Shown here piece after piece: positions 1-10,313 of a stretch of DNA of 64,000 bases. Location: assembly GCF_003789055.1 (NCBI RefSeq), contig NZ_ML119081.1, forward strand, positions 434,001 to 498,000, written 5' to 3'. Position 1 is the stretch's first letter, and each line of letters opens with the position of its first letter. The notes beneath the pieces are model-generated. The model ran no database searches. It was not told the DNA's origin and was given only the letters and a program-made list of their open reading frames with translations. Source of the DNA: Histidinibacterium lentulum. Its GTDB lineage: Bacteria; Pseudomonadota; Alphaproteobacteria; Rhodobacterales; Rhodobacteraceae. The translations under genes and the position numbers were made by a program.

Positions 1-402
1 GGCGTGGAGGACGTTCTCTCGGGCCGCGGGCTCGAACGGGTCTACGCTTGGCTCGGCGCCGAGGCGGGCGATCCGCGCGAGGTCCGCGCCGCGGACATCA
101 TGGCCTCCGTCGGCACCGGTGCCGATCCGCGCGCAGAGGCGGCGGCGCGGCTCTTCACCCGGATGCTGGCGACGGTCTGCGGCAACCTCGCGCTGATCCA
201 GCTGCCTTTCGGCGGGGTCTACCTGATCGGCGGGGTGGCGCGCGCCTTTGCGCCCCATCTGGACGACATGGGCTTCGACGAGGCCTTCCGCGACAAGGGC
301 CGGTTCGCAGGATTCATGTCCAATTTCTCGGTATCGGTGATCGACGACGACTATGCCGCCCTGATCGGATCCGCGGCGCATCTCGTGGAGCTCATGGCCT
401 GA
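1..402 (+). CDS. glk: Glucokinase, C-terminal part (cut by window edge)
   Basis: The reading frame is open from the first base and ends at TGA, giving the last 133 residues of a protein whose family is usually about 320 residues. It contains the helix segment EDVLSGRGLERVYAWL and the glycine-rich YLIGGVA segment typical of the Glk-type hexokinase-fold glucokinases, which phosphorylate glucose with ATP in the cytoplasm. The N-terminal phosphate-binding and sugar-binding residues lie outside the window. It is convergent with cckA, separated by about 200 bases without a recognisable gene. ROK-family proteins were considered, but the spacing and the tail look like Glk. Confidence 0.82.
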   Translation, partial: GVEDVLSGRGLERVYAWLGAEAGDPREVRAADIMASVGTGADPRAEAAARLFTRMLATVCGNLALIQLPFGGVYLIGGVARAFAPHLDDMGFDEAFRDKGRFAGFMSNFSVSVIDDDYAALIGSAAHLVELMA

Positions 403-603
403 TCCCCGGCGGCGGGGTACCCGCGGGATCGCCGCCCGGTGGCCAGATGCCCGGTTCCAGGACGATGCCGCCTCGATCCGTGCCGTCCTGCGCTGCCCGT
501 CGCGCGGCCGAGCCATGGACATGTCGTAAGGTCCTCTCGCGGTGTCCCCGTTCCCCCCCCGATGGCGCACCGGAGTTCATGGCGGGACCTGGTCGGAGGT
601 CCG

Positions 604-2934
604 TCAATGCAGCCGCGGTGGCGGCATCTGCCGCGCCACGATGTCGGTCAGTTGCGTCAGGGAGAAGGGCTTTGCCAGAAAGAGCGAGTTCGGGATCTGG
701 GCGTGGTTCTCGGCCACCGCGTCCTCGGAATAGCCCGAGACGAAGACCACACGGGTGTCGGGCCGTTCTGACAGCGCCTCGCGGACCCAGGTCGGGCCGT
801 CCTTTCCTGGCATGACCACATCCGTGACGAAGACGTCGACGGCGATCTCGGGTCCCGCGAGCATGTCGAGCGCGGCCTCCGCGCTTTCTGCCTCGAGAAC
901 GGTATAGCCGCGCAGGCGCAGCGCGCGGGACGCGAAGGCGCGCACGGGCGCCTCGTCCTCCACGAGCAGAACCACCCCCTCCGCCACGTCGTCATCCGCG
1001 CGCTCGGGCCTGCGGGCCGTCTCCACAGGGGCCGCGGGTCGGTCGCGCCGGGGGCATTGGGCCGGGAAATAGAGGGTGAAGGTCGTCCCTTCGCCAGGGA
1101 CACTGTCGGCGAAGATGAACCCGCCGGTCTGCTTGACGATGCCGTAGGCCGTGGAGAGGCCGAGCCCCGTGCCCTCACCGGTGCGCTTCGTCGTGTAGAA
1201 AGGTTCGAAGATCTTCGGGAGCACATCGGGATGCATGCCGCTGCCCTCGTCGATCACCTGCACCGTCACCCATTCTCCCGGAGGCACCGTGGCCCGGTCC
1301 CGGCGAAGCGGCGCAGTCAGACGTTCGGTGCGGGTCGCGATCCGTATGGTCCCTCCGTCCGGCATCGCGTCGCGGGCGTTCACCACCAGGTTCATCAGTA
1401 CCTGCTCGAGCTGCCGCCGGTCCGCGCGGATGGGTTTCAGCCCCGGATCATGCGTCAGGGTCAGGCGGATCCGCTCGCCAACGAGGCGGTTCAGGAGATG
1501 GGTGAGCTCCGCCAGCGTATCGCGAAGGTCGAGCGCCTCGGGCCGCAGCGTCTGCTTTCGCGAGAACGCGAGGAGCTGCCCCACGAGACCTGCTGCGCGG
1601 TTCGCGTTCTGGTGGATCTGCACGAGATCGCCGTAATCGGGATCGCCCTGGTCGCGCCGAAGAAGGAGCAGGTCGCAATGGCCGGAGATCGCGGTCAGCA
1701 GGTTGTTGAAATCATGGGCCACCCCGCCCGCGAGCTGGCCCACGGCCTGCATCTTCTGGCTCTGGACGAACTGCATCTCGAGCGACTTGAAATCGGTCAC
1801 GTCCTTCAGCACCGCGATCATGTGCGCGCCCGTCGCGTCCGTCACGCGGTTGAGCGCGACCTGGACGACCGTCTCCTCGGGGCGGTTGGTGACGCGCAGG
1901 AACTCGGGCGCGACGGGCGCCTCTGACGCAGCCGCATCGCGCAGCCACTGGCCGACAGGCCGGCCGAGACCGTCGAGCACGTCGCCGAGCCGGAGCGGCC
2001 CCGCCATGTCGGCCCTCAGCAGGGCCCGGGCCTGGCGGTTCGCCTCGAGCACGTCGCCGGAGGCCGCGACCTTCAGCAAGGGCACGGGCAGATCCTCGAT
2101 CGCCTGCCAGCCGGGTGCCTGCACCCGGGCCGCCGCCACCGGGAGAAGGTAGATCTCCCGCCGACCGCCCGCCCCCGTCACCTCGGCCACGAGCGTCTCC
2201 ACCGGACCGTCGGGACCTCGCAGGCGGTGCCGGCGGCCGCTGACGAGAGGCAGATCCTCGAACACCGCCTCGAGCGATTTCGCGCGTCCGCCGACGGCCC
2301 GCCGGAACGCCTCGTTCATGTAGAGGATCGTTCCCGAGGGTCCGGCGGTCAGCATCGGCAGGCTCAACGCCTCGGCCGCGCGGGCCGGACCGCCCTTGCC
2401 GACAGTCTCGTCCAGCCGCCAGATGTAGGCGTCGGTGCCGATCCGCTGCACCGTCAAGCGCACCGGCCCGCGCCGCGTCACGATATCCTCCGCCGCGTGC
2501 CCTTCGGCATGGGCGCGGCTCTGGAGGCGAAAGAGCACGGCACCGGGATTGGCGAAGATATCGGTCAGGACATAGCCCAGCGTGTCGACGAACGGATCGC
2601 GGAACCTGTCCCGCGCGGCGGCATTGCGCGCCTCGATATCGCCCTCGCCCGTGGTCACGAAGGCCACGGTGCGATCCTGTTCGATCAGCAGACCTGCAGC
2701 CTCGAGCAGGATGTCGCGTCGCCTGCGCCCTGCGATCTGCCACAGGAACAGCGCGATCCCCGCAAGCGCGGTCACTGCCGCCGCGACCTGCAGCGCACGG
2801 ATCTGCAGCGGCTCCGTCGCCACGGCACTGGCGACGAGCGCGGCGCCCGAAACGAGAAGCACCGCCCATGGACGCGCATCGGGCCCGGCCTGCCCGAAGG
2901 ACGGCGCATTGCGCGCTGCATCGGCTTGCGACAC
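604..2934 (-). CDS. cckA: Hybrid sensor histidine kinase CckA
   Basis: This 776-residue protein has two membrane helices near residues 23-65 and two degenerate PAS-like stretches (about 70-380). A HisKA domain carries [16 protein letters not shown] with the phospho-acceptor His407. An HATPase domain follows ([24 protein letters not shown]), and the C-terminal receiver has LLVEDE, phospho-acceptor Asp705 in VTDVVMPG, and KPF. This layout matches CckA, which phosphorylates CtrA through ChpT in Alphaproteobacteria. The reading frame extends upstream to 3468, but that part overlaps rsmB and reads as non-coding. GTG at 2934, behind the purine box GAGGGGATGG, gives the usual CckA length and N-terminus. 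Confidence 0.9.
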   Translation of the reverse strand: MSQADAARNAPSFGQAGPDARPWAVLLVSGAALVASAVATEPLQIRALQVAAAVTALAGIALFLWQIAGRRRRDILLEAAGLLIEQDRTVAFVTTGEGDIEARNAAARDRFRDPFVDTLGYVLTDIFANPGAVLFRLQSRAHAEGHAAEDIVTRRGPVRLTVQRIGTDAYIWRLDETVGKGGPARAAEALSLPMLTAGPSGTILYMNEAFRRAVGGRAKSLEAVFEDLPLVSGRRHRLRGPDGPVETLVAEVTGAGGRREIYLLPVAAARVQAPGWQAIEDLPVPLLKVAASGDVLEANRQARALLRADMAGPLRLGDVLDGLGRPVGQWLRDAAASEAPVAPEFLRVTNRPEETVVQVALNRVTDATGAHMIAVLKDVTDFKSLEMQFVQSQKMQAVGQLAGGVAHDFNNLLTAISGHCDLLLLRRDQGDPDYGDLVQIHQNANRAAGLVGQLLAFSRKQTLRPEALDLRDTLAELTHLLNRLVGERIRLTLTHDPGLKPIRADRRQLEQVLMNLVVNARDAMPDGGTIRIATRTERLTAPLRRDRATVPPGEWVTVQVIDEGSGMHPDVLPKIFEPFYTTKRTGEGTGLGLSTAYGIVKQTGGFIFADSVPGEGTTFTLYFPAQCPRRDRPAAPVETARRPERADDDVAEGVVLLVEDEAPVRAFASRALRLRGYTVLEAESAEAALDMLAGPEIAVDVFVTDVVMPGKDGPTWVREALSERPDTRVVFVSGYSEDAVAENHAQIPNSLFLAKPFSLTQLTDIVARQMPPPRLH

Positions 2935-3050
2935 GGTCCCATCCCCTCGATTCGAACCCGCAAAGAAGACCCCAGATCCCTTAACGGGCGATGAATGCCT
3001 GCGCGGGATCATGGGCTCTCGGCTTCGCCGGCGCAACCAAAGGTTGCAGC

Positions 3051-4217
3051 CTACCGAGGCGCGCGGAACGACACGAGAAAGAACCCGTCTCCTGCGGGCC
3101 CCGGGTCGAGCCGCAGCCGGTCCTCCTCGGTCCAGCCCGGCAGCAGTTCGGCGGCCGCCCCGGCGAGCTGCTCGTTCTCCTCGGCCAGCACCGAACAGGT
3201 GGCATAGGCCAGCCGTCCGCCCGGTCCGACATGGGCTGCGGCCGCGCGGACGACCGTCCTTTGCATGGCCTGAAGCTCCGCCAGCCGCTCCGGCGTCAGC
3301 CGCCATTTCGCCTCCGGATCGCGCCGCCACGTTCCGCTGCCGGAACAGGGCGCATCGCAGAACACCAGATCGAAGGGCGCCTCGGCAGCAAGCGCCTCCG
3401 GGGCCACCTTGCGGACCCGCGCGCCCGCCCGAGCCGCGCGCCCCTCGAGCGGGGCCATGCGGCGCCACGCAATGTCATGGGCCACGATGTCCGCCTCCGA
3501 GAGATCCGCGAAGGCCAGCGCCTTGCCCCCAGCGCCGGCGCAATAGTCGAGCACGCGGACCGGCGCCTCCCGGCAGAGACGGGCCACCACGGCCTGCGAA
3601 GAGGCGTCCTGAGGCTCGGCCAGCCCCCCGGTCAGCAGTGCGCTGCGCGCCAGCCGCCGCGTACCTTCGGTGATCTCGACCGCGCTCTCCACGGTCGGGT
3701 GAGGCACGGCCCGGATGCCCTCCGATCCAAGCCGCCGCACTGCCTCTGCCCTGCCCAGACGGCGCAGATTGATCCGCAGGTGGACCGGAGCGCGCTCCCT
3801 CAGGATCTCCAGCACGTCCGCCGTGCGCGGGCCGTAGACCACCTCGAAGGACGGCAGGAGCCAGTCCGGCAAATCCAGCGCCTCGGCGCCGAGAGGCGTT
3901 CTGCCGGCCGTCACCTCGTCCGTCCTCAGCGCTTCGGGCCCGTGGCCCGTTCCGGTGAACACCTCTTCCGGCGCGGTGCCCGCGGCCCGCACGGCGCCCA
4001 GCATCAGCCCGCGCCCCGTCTCCGCACCGCCGAGCGCCGCATAGGACCGCTTCCGACGCACGGCGTCATAGAGCAGGTCGCGCACGGCCGCCCGGTCGCC
4101 CGAACCGGCGAACCGGGAGGCCTTCGCCCAAGCCGTATAGGCCGCTTCCAGCGGCGCGCCGACCAGCCACCGGTCCAGAATGCCGATCGCCGCGGCGACG
4201 CGGGCGGCGGGGGTCAT
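3051..4217 (-). CDS. rsmB: RsmB-type 16S rRNA (cytosine-C5)-methyltransferase
   Basis: This is a 388-residue NOL1/NOP2/Sun-family enzyme that methylates cytosine in rRNA using SAM. The N-terminal part (1-140) resembles the NusB-like RNA-binding domain. The SAM site is VRVLDYCAGAGG (residues 221-232). Both catalytic cysteines are present: Cys291 in CDAPCSGSG and Cys341 in YATCS. The start is ATG 4217 behind GGAGGAAGG. It lies 31 bases downstream of the Ldh2-type gene on the same strand, so the two may be co-transcribed. Assignment to RsmB rather than another m5C methyltransferase is by length and the NusB-like N-terminus. A hairpin GCAACC-AAA-GGTTGC at 3033-3047 follows the stop. Confidence 0.85.
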   Translation of the reverse strand: MTPAARVAAAIGILDRWLVGAPLEAAYTAWAKASRFAGSGDRAAVRDLLYDAVRRKRSYAALGGAETGRGLMLGAVRAAGTAPEEVFTGTGHGPEALRTDEVTAGRTPLGAEALDLPDWLLPSFEVVYGPRTADVLEILRERAPVHLRINLRRLGRAEAVRRLGSEGIRAVPHPTVESAVEITEGTRRLARSALLTGGLAEPQDASSQAVVARLCREAPVRVLDYCAGAGGKALAFADLSEADIVAHDIAWRRMAPLEGRAARAGARVRKVAPEALAAEAPFDLVFCDAPCSGSGTWRRDPEAKWRLTPERLAELQAMQRTVVRAAAAHVGPGGRLAYATCSVLAEENEQLAGAAAELLPGWTEEDRLRLDPGPAGDGFFLVSFRAPR

Positions 4218-4248
4218 GGCTGCCTTCCTCCCGGAGCCGTCGCCATGC

Positions 4249-5286
4249 TCAGCTCTCCAGCCCCGCGAGCCCAAGCCTCTCGTACCGCCCGAGCCGGGCG
4301 TCTTCGGCCTCCGTCAGGGCGATCCCTTCCCGCAGTGACACGGCCCGCGCCGCGAAGCGCCTTTCCGATGGCAGACGGGCGCCCTGCCCGGCGATGGCGT
4401 CGAGCAGGCGCTCGCCCTCGGCCAGTGGATCGCGCCCGCTGCGCGCCGCGAAACGCGCGGGGTCGAAGGCGAGCACCAGGGCCCCGTGCCGGGGGAGCAG
4501 GCCTGCACCGCCACCGAAGTCGAGCGCCTCCCGGCTCATGAACTCTCCTAGCATCGCCCCGGCGAGGAGCTCGATCATCGTCGAGATGGCGGAGCCCTTG
4601 TGCGCGCCGAACGGCAGCATCGCCCCCGCGAGGGCCGCGTCGGGGTCCGTCGTCGGCCGCCCCTCCGCATCCACCGCCCACCCTTCCGGGATCGGCTTGC
4701 CCGCGCGCCTGTGCAGCTCGATCTCGCCCCGAGCCGCGACGCTGGTGGCGAAATCGAAGACATAGGGGTGAGGTCCCGGCCTCGGCCAGCCGAAGGCGAA
4801 GGGGTTGGTCCCCAGCAGCGGCGTGGTGCCGCCCGCGGGCGCGACCACGGCATAGCTCGGACACATGGAGATCGCGGCACAGCCCTGGGCCGCCATCGCC
4901 TCCACGTCGGACCAGAGCGCCGAGAAATGGAGGCAGTCGCGGATCACGAGCGCGGCAAGCCCCAGCTCCCGCGCACGCCCCGCCAGCAGGTCCGCGCCGG
5001 CATCGAAGGCGGGGTTGGCGAAGCCCCCTCCCGCATCGACCTCGATCACCGCGCCGCCGCCATCATGGACCCGCGGAACCGCGTCCGGCACCACCTTGCC
5101 CGCGGCGATCACCCTCAGACAGCCCTCGACACGATAGACGCCATGGGACTTGCAGGCATCCCTCTCTCCCGCGGCAATCACCCGCGCCACGGAGGCCGCA
5201 CTCTTCGCCCGCACGCCGCAGCGGACGAAGAGCGCGGCGATCCGGGCCTCGAGAGCCTCGACGGAAACGGGGGGCAATTCGGTCAT
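4249..5286 (-). CDS. Ldh2/malate-type NAD(P)-dependent oxidoreductase
   Basis: This is a 345-residue member of the malate/L-lactate dehydrogenase 2 family (not Rossmann-fold LDH). Family landmarks are KSHGVYRV, the HFSALW segment carrying the conserved His, PLLGTNPFAFGWP for cofactor binding, and GAHKGSAISTMIELL. Relatives reduce 2-oxoacids or cyclic imines (delta1-pyrroline/piperideine-2-carboxylate reductases). Because it is divergent from a D-amino-acid dehydrogenase, the imine-reductase role (turning the dehydrogenase product into an L-imino acid) is attractive but inferred. The start is ATG 5286. The 143-base gap to the divergent gene must hold both promoters. Confidence 0.8.
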   Translation of the reverse strand: MTELPPVSVEALEARIAALFVRCGVRAKSAASVARVIAAGERDACKSHGVYRVEGCLRVIAAGKVVPDAVPRVHDGGGAVIEVDAGGGFANPAFDAGADLLAGRARELGLAALVIRDCLHFSALWSDVEAMAAQGCAAISMCPSYAVVAPAGGTTPLLGTNPFAFGWPRPGPHPYVFDFATSVAARGEIELHRRAGKPIPEGWAVDAEGRPTTDPDAALAGAMLPFGAHKGSAISTMIELLAGAMLGEFMSREALDFGGGAGLLPRHGALVLAFDPARFAARSGRDPLAEGERLLDAIAGQGARLPSERRFAARAVSLREGIALTEAEDARLGRYERLGLAGLES

Positions 5287-5429
5287 GGCATCACTCCCTG
5301 CGGCCCGGCACTGCGCCCGGCCCGACCGGAGTGCCACAGGTCACCTGGGCGACGCCAGTCCGCAAGGCTCTCGCTCCGGGGACGCAGCTGTGGCATCCGG
5401 GGTCGAACCCCGTTCCGCTGCAGGCATCC

Positions 5430-6680
5430 ATGGCCAGCCCAGACCAGACCGACATTCTCGTCATCGGCGCCGGCGTCATCGGCATCACCACGGCCCTCGC
5501 CCTGCAGCGTGCGGGCCGTCGGGTGCGGGTGATCGATCGCCGGGGCGTCGCCGCCGAGGCCTCACGCGGCAATGCAGGCGCGTTCGCCTTCACCGACATC
5601 GAGCCGCTCGCCACCCCCGGCATCCTCCGCCGCGCCCCGCTGTGGCTGCTCGATCCCCTGGGGCCGCTCTCCGTCCCTCCGTCCCATGCCTTCAGCATCG
5701 CGCCCTGGCTCTGGCGCTTCTGGCGGGCAAGCCGGCCCCGCCGCTACAGGGCGGGCGTCACCGCCCAGGCCGCGCTCATGGACCTGTCCCGATCCACGCT
5801 CGAGCGGCTGCTGCCAGAGGTCTCGGGCGAGCGCTTCCTGCGGCGCGAGGGCCAGCTCCAGCTCTTCGACAGCCCCGCCAGCTATCGCGCCGCAGCCCCG
5901 GCCCTCGCCCTGCGCCGGCGCCACGGGATCGCCGTGGAGACGCTCGAAAGCGCCGGGGCGATAGCCGAGATCCAGCCCGGTCTCGCCTCCCGCTTCACCC
6001 GCGCGGCCTATACCCCGGGATGGATCAACGTCACCGACCCCGCCGCATGGACCGGACATCTGGCGGAGCAACTCCGCGCCCTCGGCGGCCGGATCGGGAC
6101 GGCCGAGGTCCACGCCCTGCGCCTCTCGGCCGAAGCGGTCGAGGTCGACACGGACGCAGGGTCCCTCCGCGCGTCATGCGTTGTCGTCGCCGCAGGTGCC
6201 TGGTCGCACCGGCTGGCGCGTCACCTCGGCGACCGGATCCCGCTCGAAACGGAACGCGGCTACAACACCACCTATGCCGAGCCGCGGATCGACCTGCGCA
6301 CCCACCTGACCTTCACCGACCACGGCTTCGCCGTCAGCCGCATCGGCGGCGGCGTGCGGGTCGGCGGCGCGGTGGAACTGGGCGGCCTCGACCGTCCCCC
6401 CGACATGCGCCGGGCGAAGACCCTCGCCGCCAAGGCCGCCCGTTTGCTGCCGGGCTTCGATCCTTCGGGCGGCACCGAATGGATGGGATTCCGCCCTTCT
6501 CTGCCCGACAGCATGCCCGTCATCGGCCGCGCCCCGCGCGCGCCCCGGGTCATCTATGCCTTCGGGCACGGTCACCTCGGCCTGACGCAATCCACAGGCA
6601 CGGCGGCCCTCGTCGCGGCGCTGATCCTCGGGCAAACGCCGCCCATCCCGATTTCCCCCTATGCGCCGGACAGGTTCTGA
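5430..6680 (+). CDS. FAD-dependent D-amino-acid/D-hydroxyproline dehydrogenase (DadA family)
   Basis: This 416-residue DAO-fold flavoprotein has the dinucleotide motif ILVIGAGVIGITTALAL (residues 8-24), RGNAGAF after the FAD region, GWINVTDPAAWT in the substrate domain, and the C-terminal FGHGHLGLTQSTGTAALVA segment typical of DadA and LhpB-like enzymes. These enzymes oxidise D-amino acids to 2-oxo or imino acids and pass electrons to the respiratory chain. The start is ATG 5430, just before MASPDQTDILVIG; upstream in-frame codons are not protein-like. It is divergent from the Ldh2-type reductase, which suggests a two-step D-proline, D-hydroxyproline or D-lysine route. The substrate is not decidable from sequence. 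Confidence 0.82.
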   Translation: MASPDQTDILVIGAGVIGITTALALQRAGRRVRVIDRRGVAAEASRGNAGAFAFTDIEPLATPGILRRAPLWLLDPLGPLSVPPSHAFSIAPWLWRFWRASRPRRYRAGVTAQAALMDLSRSTLERLLPEVSGERFLRREGQLQLFDSPASYRAAAPALALRRRHGIAVETLESAGAIAEIQPGLASRFTRAAYTPGWINVTDPAAWTGHLAEQLRALGGRIGTAEVHALRLSAEAVEVDTDAGSLRASCVVVAAGAWSHRLARHLGDRIPLETERGYNTTYAEPRIDLRTHLTFTDHGFAVSRIGGGVRVGGAVELGGLDRPPDMRRAKTLAAKAARLLPGFDPSGGTEWMGFRPSLPDSMPVIGRAPRAPRVIYAFGHGHLGLTQSTGTAALVAALILGQTPPIPISPYAPDRF

Positions 6681-7103
<423 letters not shown>

Positions 7104-7727
7104 CTAGTCCTGCGGGCCCTCGAGTTCGGGCAGGGACATTCCCTCGCCCATTTCGGCGTCGATCCGGGCGATGGCCGCGTCGGTGATGTCCACGGCGCCG
7201 ACCGACAGCACGACGGTCCGGCGGTCGAGGATCACCGCAGCCCCCCTCTCGACCATCAGCTGGCCCAGCACGGGCCTGACCGCGTTGAGAAAGGCGTCCT
7301 CGGCAGCCTGAACCTGCGCCCCCAGAGCGCGCTCCTTGGCGTCCTGCTCCTGGCGGATGCGCTGGACCCTCGCATCGAAGGCCTCCGCCTCGGCCCGGAA
7401 CGCGTCCGGAGTCATCTCGCCCCGGCGCTCCGTCAGACGACGCTCCTCCGCCTCGAGTTCGCTGGCAATCCGCCGGTTCTCCGTAGCCAGCTCCTCGGAA
7501 CTGGCCTGGATGTCCGCCGTCAGCCGCTGGCCGAAAAGGCTCTCCGAGAACAGCAGATCCGCATCTATGGTCAGGACCGGACTGCGCACGACCTCCGAGG
7601 GCTGCGCCACCGGTTCGCCCGCAGAGAGGTCAGGCGGCGCCGGACCGACCTCCTGCCCTGACGCCGCAGCCGCCCATAGACAGGCCGCGGCGGCCGTCAC
7701 CGCCCCGCGAAGCCCGCGGGCCGTCAT
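7104..7727 (-). CDS. skp: OmpH/Skp-family periplasmic chaperone
   Basis: The 207-residue exported protein has a signal peptide ending near AAAASGQE (residue 25). The following segment, VLTIDADLLFSES, gives the Skp beta-strand. A long charged coiled coil (about residues 70-145, rich in E, R, A) forms the tentacle, and VVLSVGAVDITDAAIARID closes the body. Skp binds unfolded outer-membrane proteins in the periplasm and hands them to the Bam complex. It lies 2 bases from the bamA stop, clearly in one operon, which is the usual arrangement. Confidence 0.88.
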   Translation of the reverse strand: MTARGLRGAVTAAAACLWAAAASGQEVGPAPPDLSAGEPVAQPSEVVRSPVLTIDADLLFSESLFGQRLTADIQASSEELATENRRIASELEAEERRLTERRGEMTPDAFRAEAEAFDARVQRIRQEQDAKERALGAQVQAAEDAFLNAVRPVLGQLMVERGAAVILDRRTVVLSVGAVDITDAAIARIDAEMGEGMSLPELEGPQD

Positions 7728-7729
7728 GG

Positions 7730-10054
7730 TCAGAAGCTCGTCGAGATCGTGAGATCGAAGTCCTTGGTCCTGTCCCTGTCCCGCACGTCCAGCGGCTCGG
7801 TGAAGTTGAACCGCAGCGGCCCGAGGGGCGTGGTCCAGAAGATCGAGACGCCTGCGACCGTCCGGGCGCTGAACTCGTCATAAAGCACGTTGACGCCCGT
7901 CGTGTCGCCCACGTCCCAGATCGCGCCATGGTCGAGGAAGACCCCGCCCCTGATCCCGTATTCCTCCGGCAGGCCCAAGGGAAACTGGGCCTCGAGGCGC
8001 GCCACCGCATACTGGTTGCCGCCCAGGGCATCGTCCGTATCCGCATCGCGCGGACCGATCCCCCGCGCTTCGAAACCGCGAATGTCGCGCGAGCCAAGGA
8101 AGAAGCGGTCGGTGATCCGGCTGTCCCCGTCGTTGTAGGACAGGTTGCCTGCCTCGATCGCGGCGGTCAGCGTCACCTCGTCGTTCAGGACCCGCGTCTG
8201 CGCCAGCGCCGAGGCTTCGGTCTTCACGAAATTCGCGTCGCCGACGCCGAATTCCTGGCTGAACCGCAGCGCGATGCCGGAGTTCCGGTCGAGGCCGGCG
8301 CGGCGGCTGTCCCAGCTGTACTGATAGCCGACCGATTGCGTGGCCACCCGGCCCTCGGCCGCATCCTCGAAGATGAGCAGGCTGGCCCGGTCCTCCGGCG
8401 GGTCCGGCGGATCGCCCTGAACGCCGGTGATATCGGTGATGTCGAGCGCGTAGAACAGCCCCAGCCGGCCGTTGTCGCTGACCGGAAAGACGATGCCCGG
8501 CTGAATCCGGAGTGTCTCCGTGTCGAAGAGCGCATTGGCATTGTCGGTGGTCTGGTAGCTCGCGCCGAAGGTGAACCGCAGATCCCGCCCGAGCAGCGCC
8601 GGCTCGGCGAAGCTGACCCGGAAGTTCTGCCGGTCCTCGCCCAGGGACACGTCGAAGGCCAGCTCCTGGCCTCGGCCGAGAAAATTGTCCTCCGAGAAGC
8701 TGGCGATCAGCGACACGCCGTCGTCGCTGTTGAAGTTGGCGCCGAAGGAGAGCGAGCCCGTGGGCTGCTCCACCACGTCGACGTCGATCACCACCTGGTC
8801 CGGCGTGGAGCCCTGCCGCGCGTTCACGTCGGCATTGGCAAAGTACCCCAGCGCCCGGATGCGCTCGGCGCTTTCGCGGATCGCGCGCGGATTGAACGGA
8901 TCGCCTTCGACTGTGCGGAACTGCTGCCGGATCACCCGGTCGAGCGTCGTGGTGTTGCCCTCGATGTCGATGCGCTCGACGAAGATGCGCTCGCCCGGAA
9001 CCAGCGCGTAGGTCACGTTCAGAAGCCTGCCCTGCGGATCGCGGTCGATCCGGGGATCGACCCGCACGAAGTTCAGACCCTTCCGGATCGCCAGCGTCTC
9101 CAGTCGGGCGATGTCCGTCTCGATCTGCGTGGGCGAATAGACCTGCCCGGACCTGAGCCGCGTTGCGGCCGCGAATTCCGCGGGGTCTGCGCCGGCGACC
9201 TCGGAGACCACGCCCGTCTCGCCGATGCGGAACTGCTGACCCTCCTGCACGAAGAAGGTCACGAGATAGGCGTCGCGCTCCCGTGTCAGCTGCACGTCGA
9301 CGCTCTGGATCTGGAAATCGGCATAGCCCCGCGAATTGTAGAAATCCGTCAGCAACTGCCGGTCGAACTGCAACCGCTCGGGCGAATAGGTGTCGCGCCG
9401 GACCAATGCACGCAACAGGCCCGCTTGCTTGGTCTCGAGAACCCGGCGCAGACGCCCCTCGTTGAAGGCGCGGTTGCCGACGAAGCTGATGCGCTCGATC
9501 TCGGACACGCCGCTCTCGTTGACCTCGAACACCAGATCCACCGTACTGGCGTCCCGGCGGATGATCTGGGGTCGGATGATGGCGTTGACCTGGCCCTCGT
9601 TGGCATAGGCCTGGGTGATCGCGGCGGTATCGGCCTCGGCCTGGGCGGGCGAATAGACCCGCCGCTCCTGGCTGCCGAGAAGCGCGCGGATCTGTTCGTC
9701 CCGGATGCTGCGGTTGCCTTCGATGCCGATGGCGCGGATCACCGGCAGCTCCCGCACGGTGATGGCAAGGGTCGATCCCCGCGGCGTCACCTCGACGAGG
9801 TCGAACTGGCCCGACGCGCGGATCGCCTGGGCGGCGTCATTCAGCTCTGCCGCGGTGACCGTTTCCCCCCGGGCGATCCCGGCATAGGCGAGGATCGTCG
9901 CGTCATCGATGCGCGCATTCCCCTCGATCGCCACCGAATTGAAGGCGTAGGTCTGCGCCGCGACCGGACTGGCCAGGGCGCTTCCCAGCACCAGGGCCAG
10001 GACATGATCGAGCTTGAAAACACGCGCCTTTGCGCGACGTGGCGTACGGTGCAT
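7730..10054 (-). CDS. bamA: Outer-membrane protein assembly factor BamA
   Basis: The 774-residue protein has a signal peptide cleaved after ASPVAAQ, five POTRA repeats (about 35-430; one opens with RIDDATILAYAGIARG), and a C-terminal 16-strand Omp85 barrel ending in the obligatory phenylalanine (TISTSF). The barrel lock motif VRGF appears as DIRGF in GSRDIRGFEARG. BamA folds and inserts beta-barrel proteins in the outer membrane. It sits upstream of skp and downstream of rseP. A gap of 341 bases holding a small membrane-protein ORF and a possible terminator separates it from rseP, so bamA may have its own promoter. Confidence 0.95.
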   Translation of the reverse strand: MHRTPRRAKARVFKLDHVLALVLGSALASPVAAQTYAFNSVAIEGNARIDDATILAYAGIARGETVTAAELNDAAQAIRASGQFDLVEVTPRGSTLAITVRELPVIRAIGIEGNRSIRDEQIRALLGSQERRVYSPAQAEADTAAITQAYANEGQVNAIIRPQIIRRDASTVDLVFEVNESGVSEIERISFVGNRAFNEGRLRRVLETKQAGLLRALVRRDTYSPERLQFDRQLLTDFYNSRGYADFQIQSVDVQLTRERDAYLVTFFVQEGQQFRIGETGVVSEVAGADPAEFAAATRLRSGQVYSPTQIETDIARLETLAIRKGLNFVRVDPRIDRDPQGRLLNVTYALVPGERIFVERIDIEGNTTTLDRVIRQQFRTVEGDPFNPRAIRESAERIRALGYFANADVNARQGSTPDQVVIDVDVVEQPTGSLSFGANFNSDDGVSLIASFSEDNFLGRGQELAFDVSLGEDRQNFRVSFAEPALLGRDLRFTFGASYQTTDNANALFDTETLRIQPGIVFPVSDNGRLGLFYALDITDITGVQGDPPDPPEDRASLLIFEDAAEGRVATQSVGYQYSWDSRRAGLDRNSGIALRFSQEFGVGDANFVKTEASALAQTRVLNDEVTLTAAIEAGNLSYNDGDSRITDRFFLGSRDIRGFEARGIGPRDADTDDALGGNQYAVARLEAQFPLGLPEEYGIRGGVFLDHGAIWDVGDTTGVNVLYDEFSARTVAGVSIFWTTPLGPLRFNFTEPLDVRDRDRTKDFDLTISTSF

Positions 10055-10122
10055 CTTCCCCGCCCATCATACTCCCGGTTCCTTGGGTGGTATCGGCATC
10101 GGGGGGGGTTGTCAAAACGAGA

Positions 10123-10142
10123 AGACCGCCTTCGCGCGGTCT
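10123..10142 (-). terminator. Hairpin after the 44-residue ORF
   Basis: The stem AGACCGC/GCGGTCT (7 bp, 6-base loop) is followed, reading the minus strand, by CTTCTCGTTTT. It could end the transcript of the 44-residue gene and the upstream rseP operon before bamA. The U-tract is imperfect. Confidence 0.5.
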
Positions 10143-10178
10143 GGTGCCGCTGTGCCTCAGAGGGGCCGAAGAGGGGCC

Positions 10179-10313
10179 TCAGAGCCCCGCGAGCTTGCCG
10201 ATCATGGACCCCGCCCAGAGCGCCGCGGCGATGGTGGCAAGGTAGATCAGACGGTCCCAGTTGAGACCGATCAGCAGGCTCAGCCCCTGGTATCCATTGG
10301 TCAGCGTCTGCAT
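10179..10313 (-). CDS. 44-residue single-span membrane protein
   Basis: The frame encodes MQTLTNGYQGLSLLIGLNWD, a hydrophobic stretch RLIYLATIAAALWAGSMIG, and the tail KLAGL. Composition is that of a real small membrane protein (one helix, aromatic residues flanking it, good codon usage at third positions) and not of a shadow frame. Nothing overlaps it on the same strand, and a hairpin follows 37 bases after the stop. It sits between rseP and bamA, two envelope-biogenesis genes, but no function can be assigned. The ribosome-binding site is weak (CCGGGACTTGCGCC before ATG). Confidence 0.65.
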   Translation of the reverse strand: MQTLTNGYQGLSLLIGLNWDRLIYLATIAAALWAGSMIGKLAGL

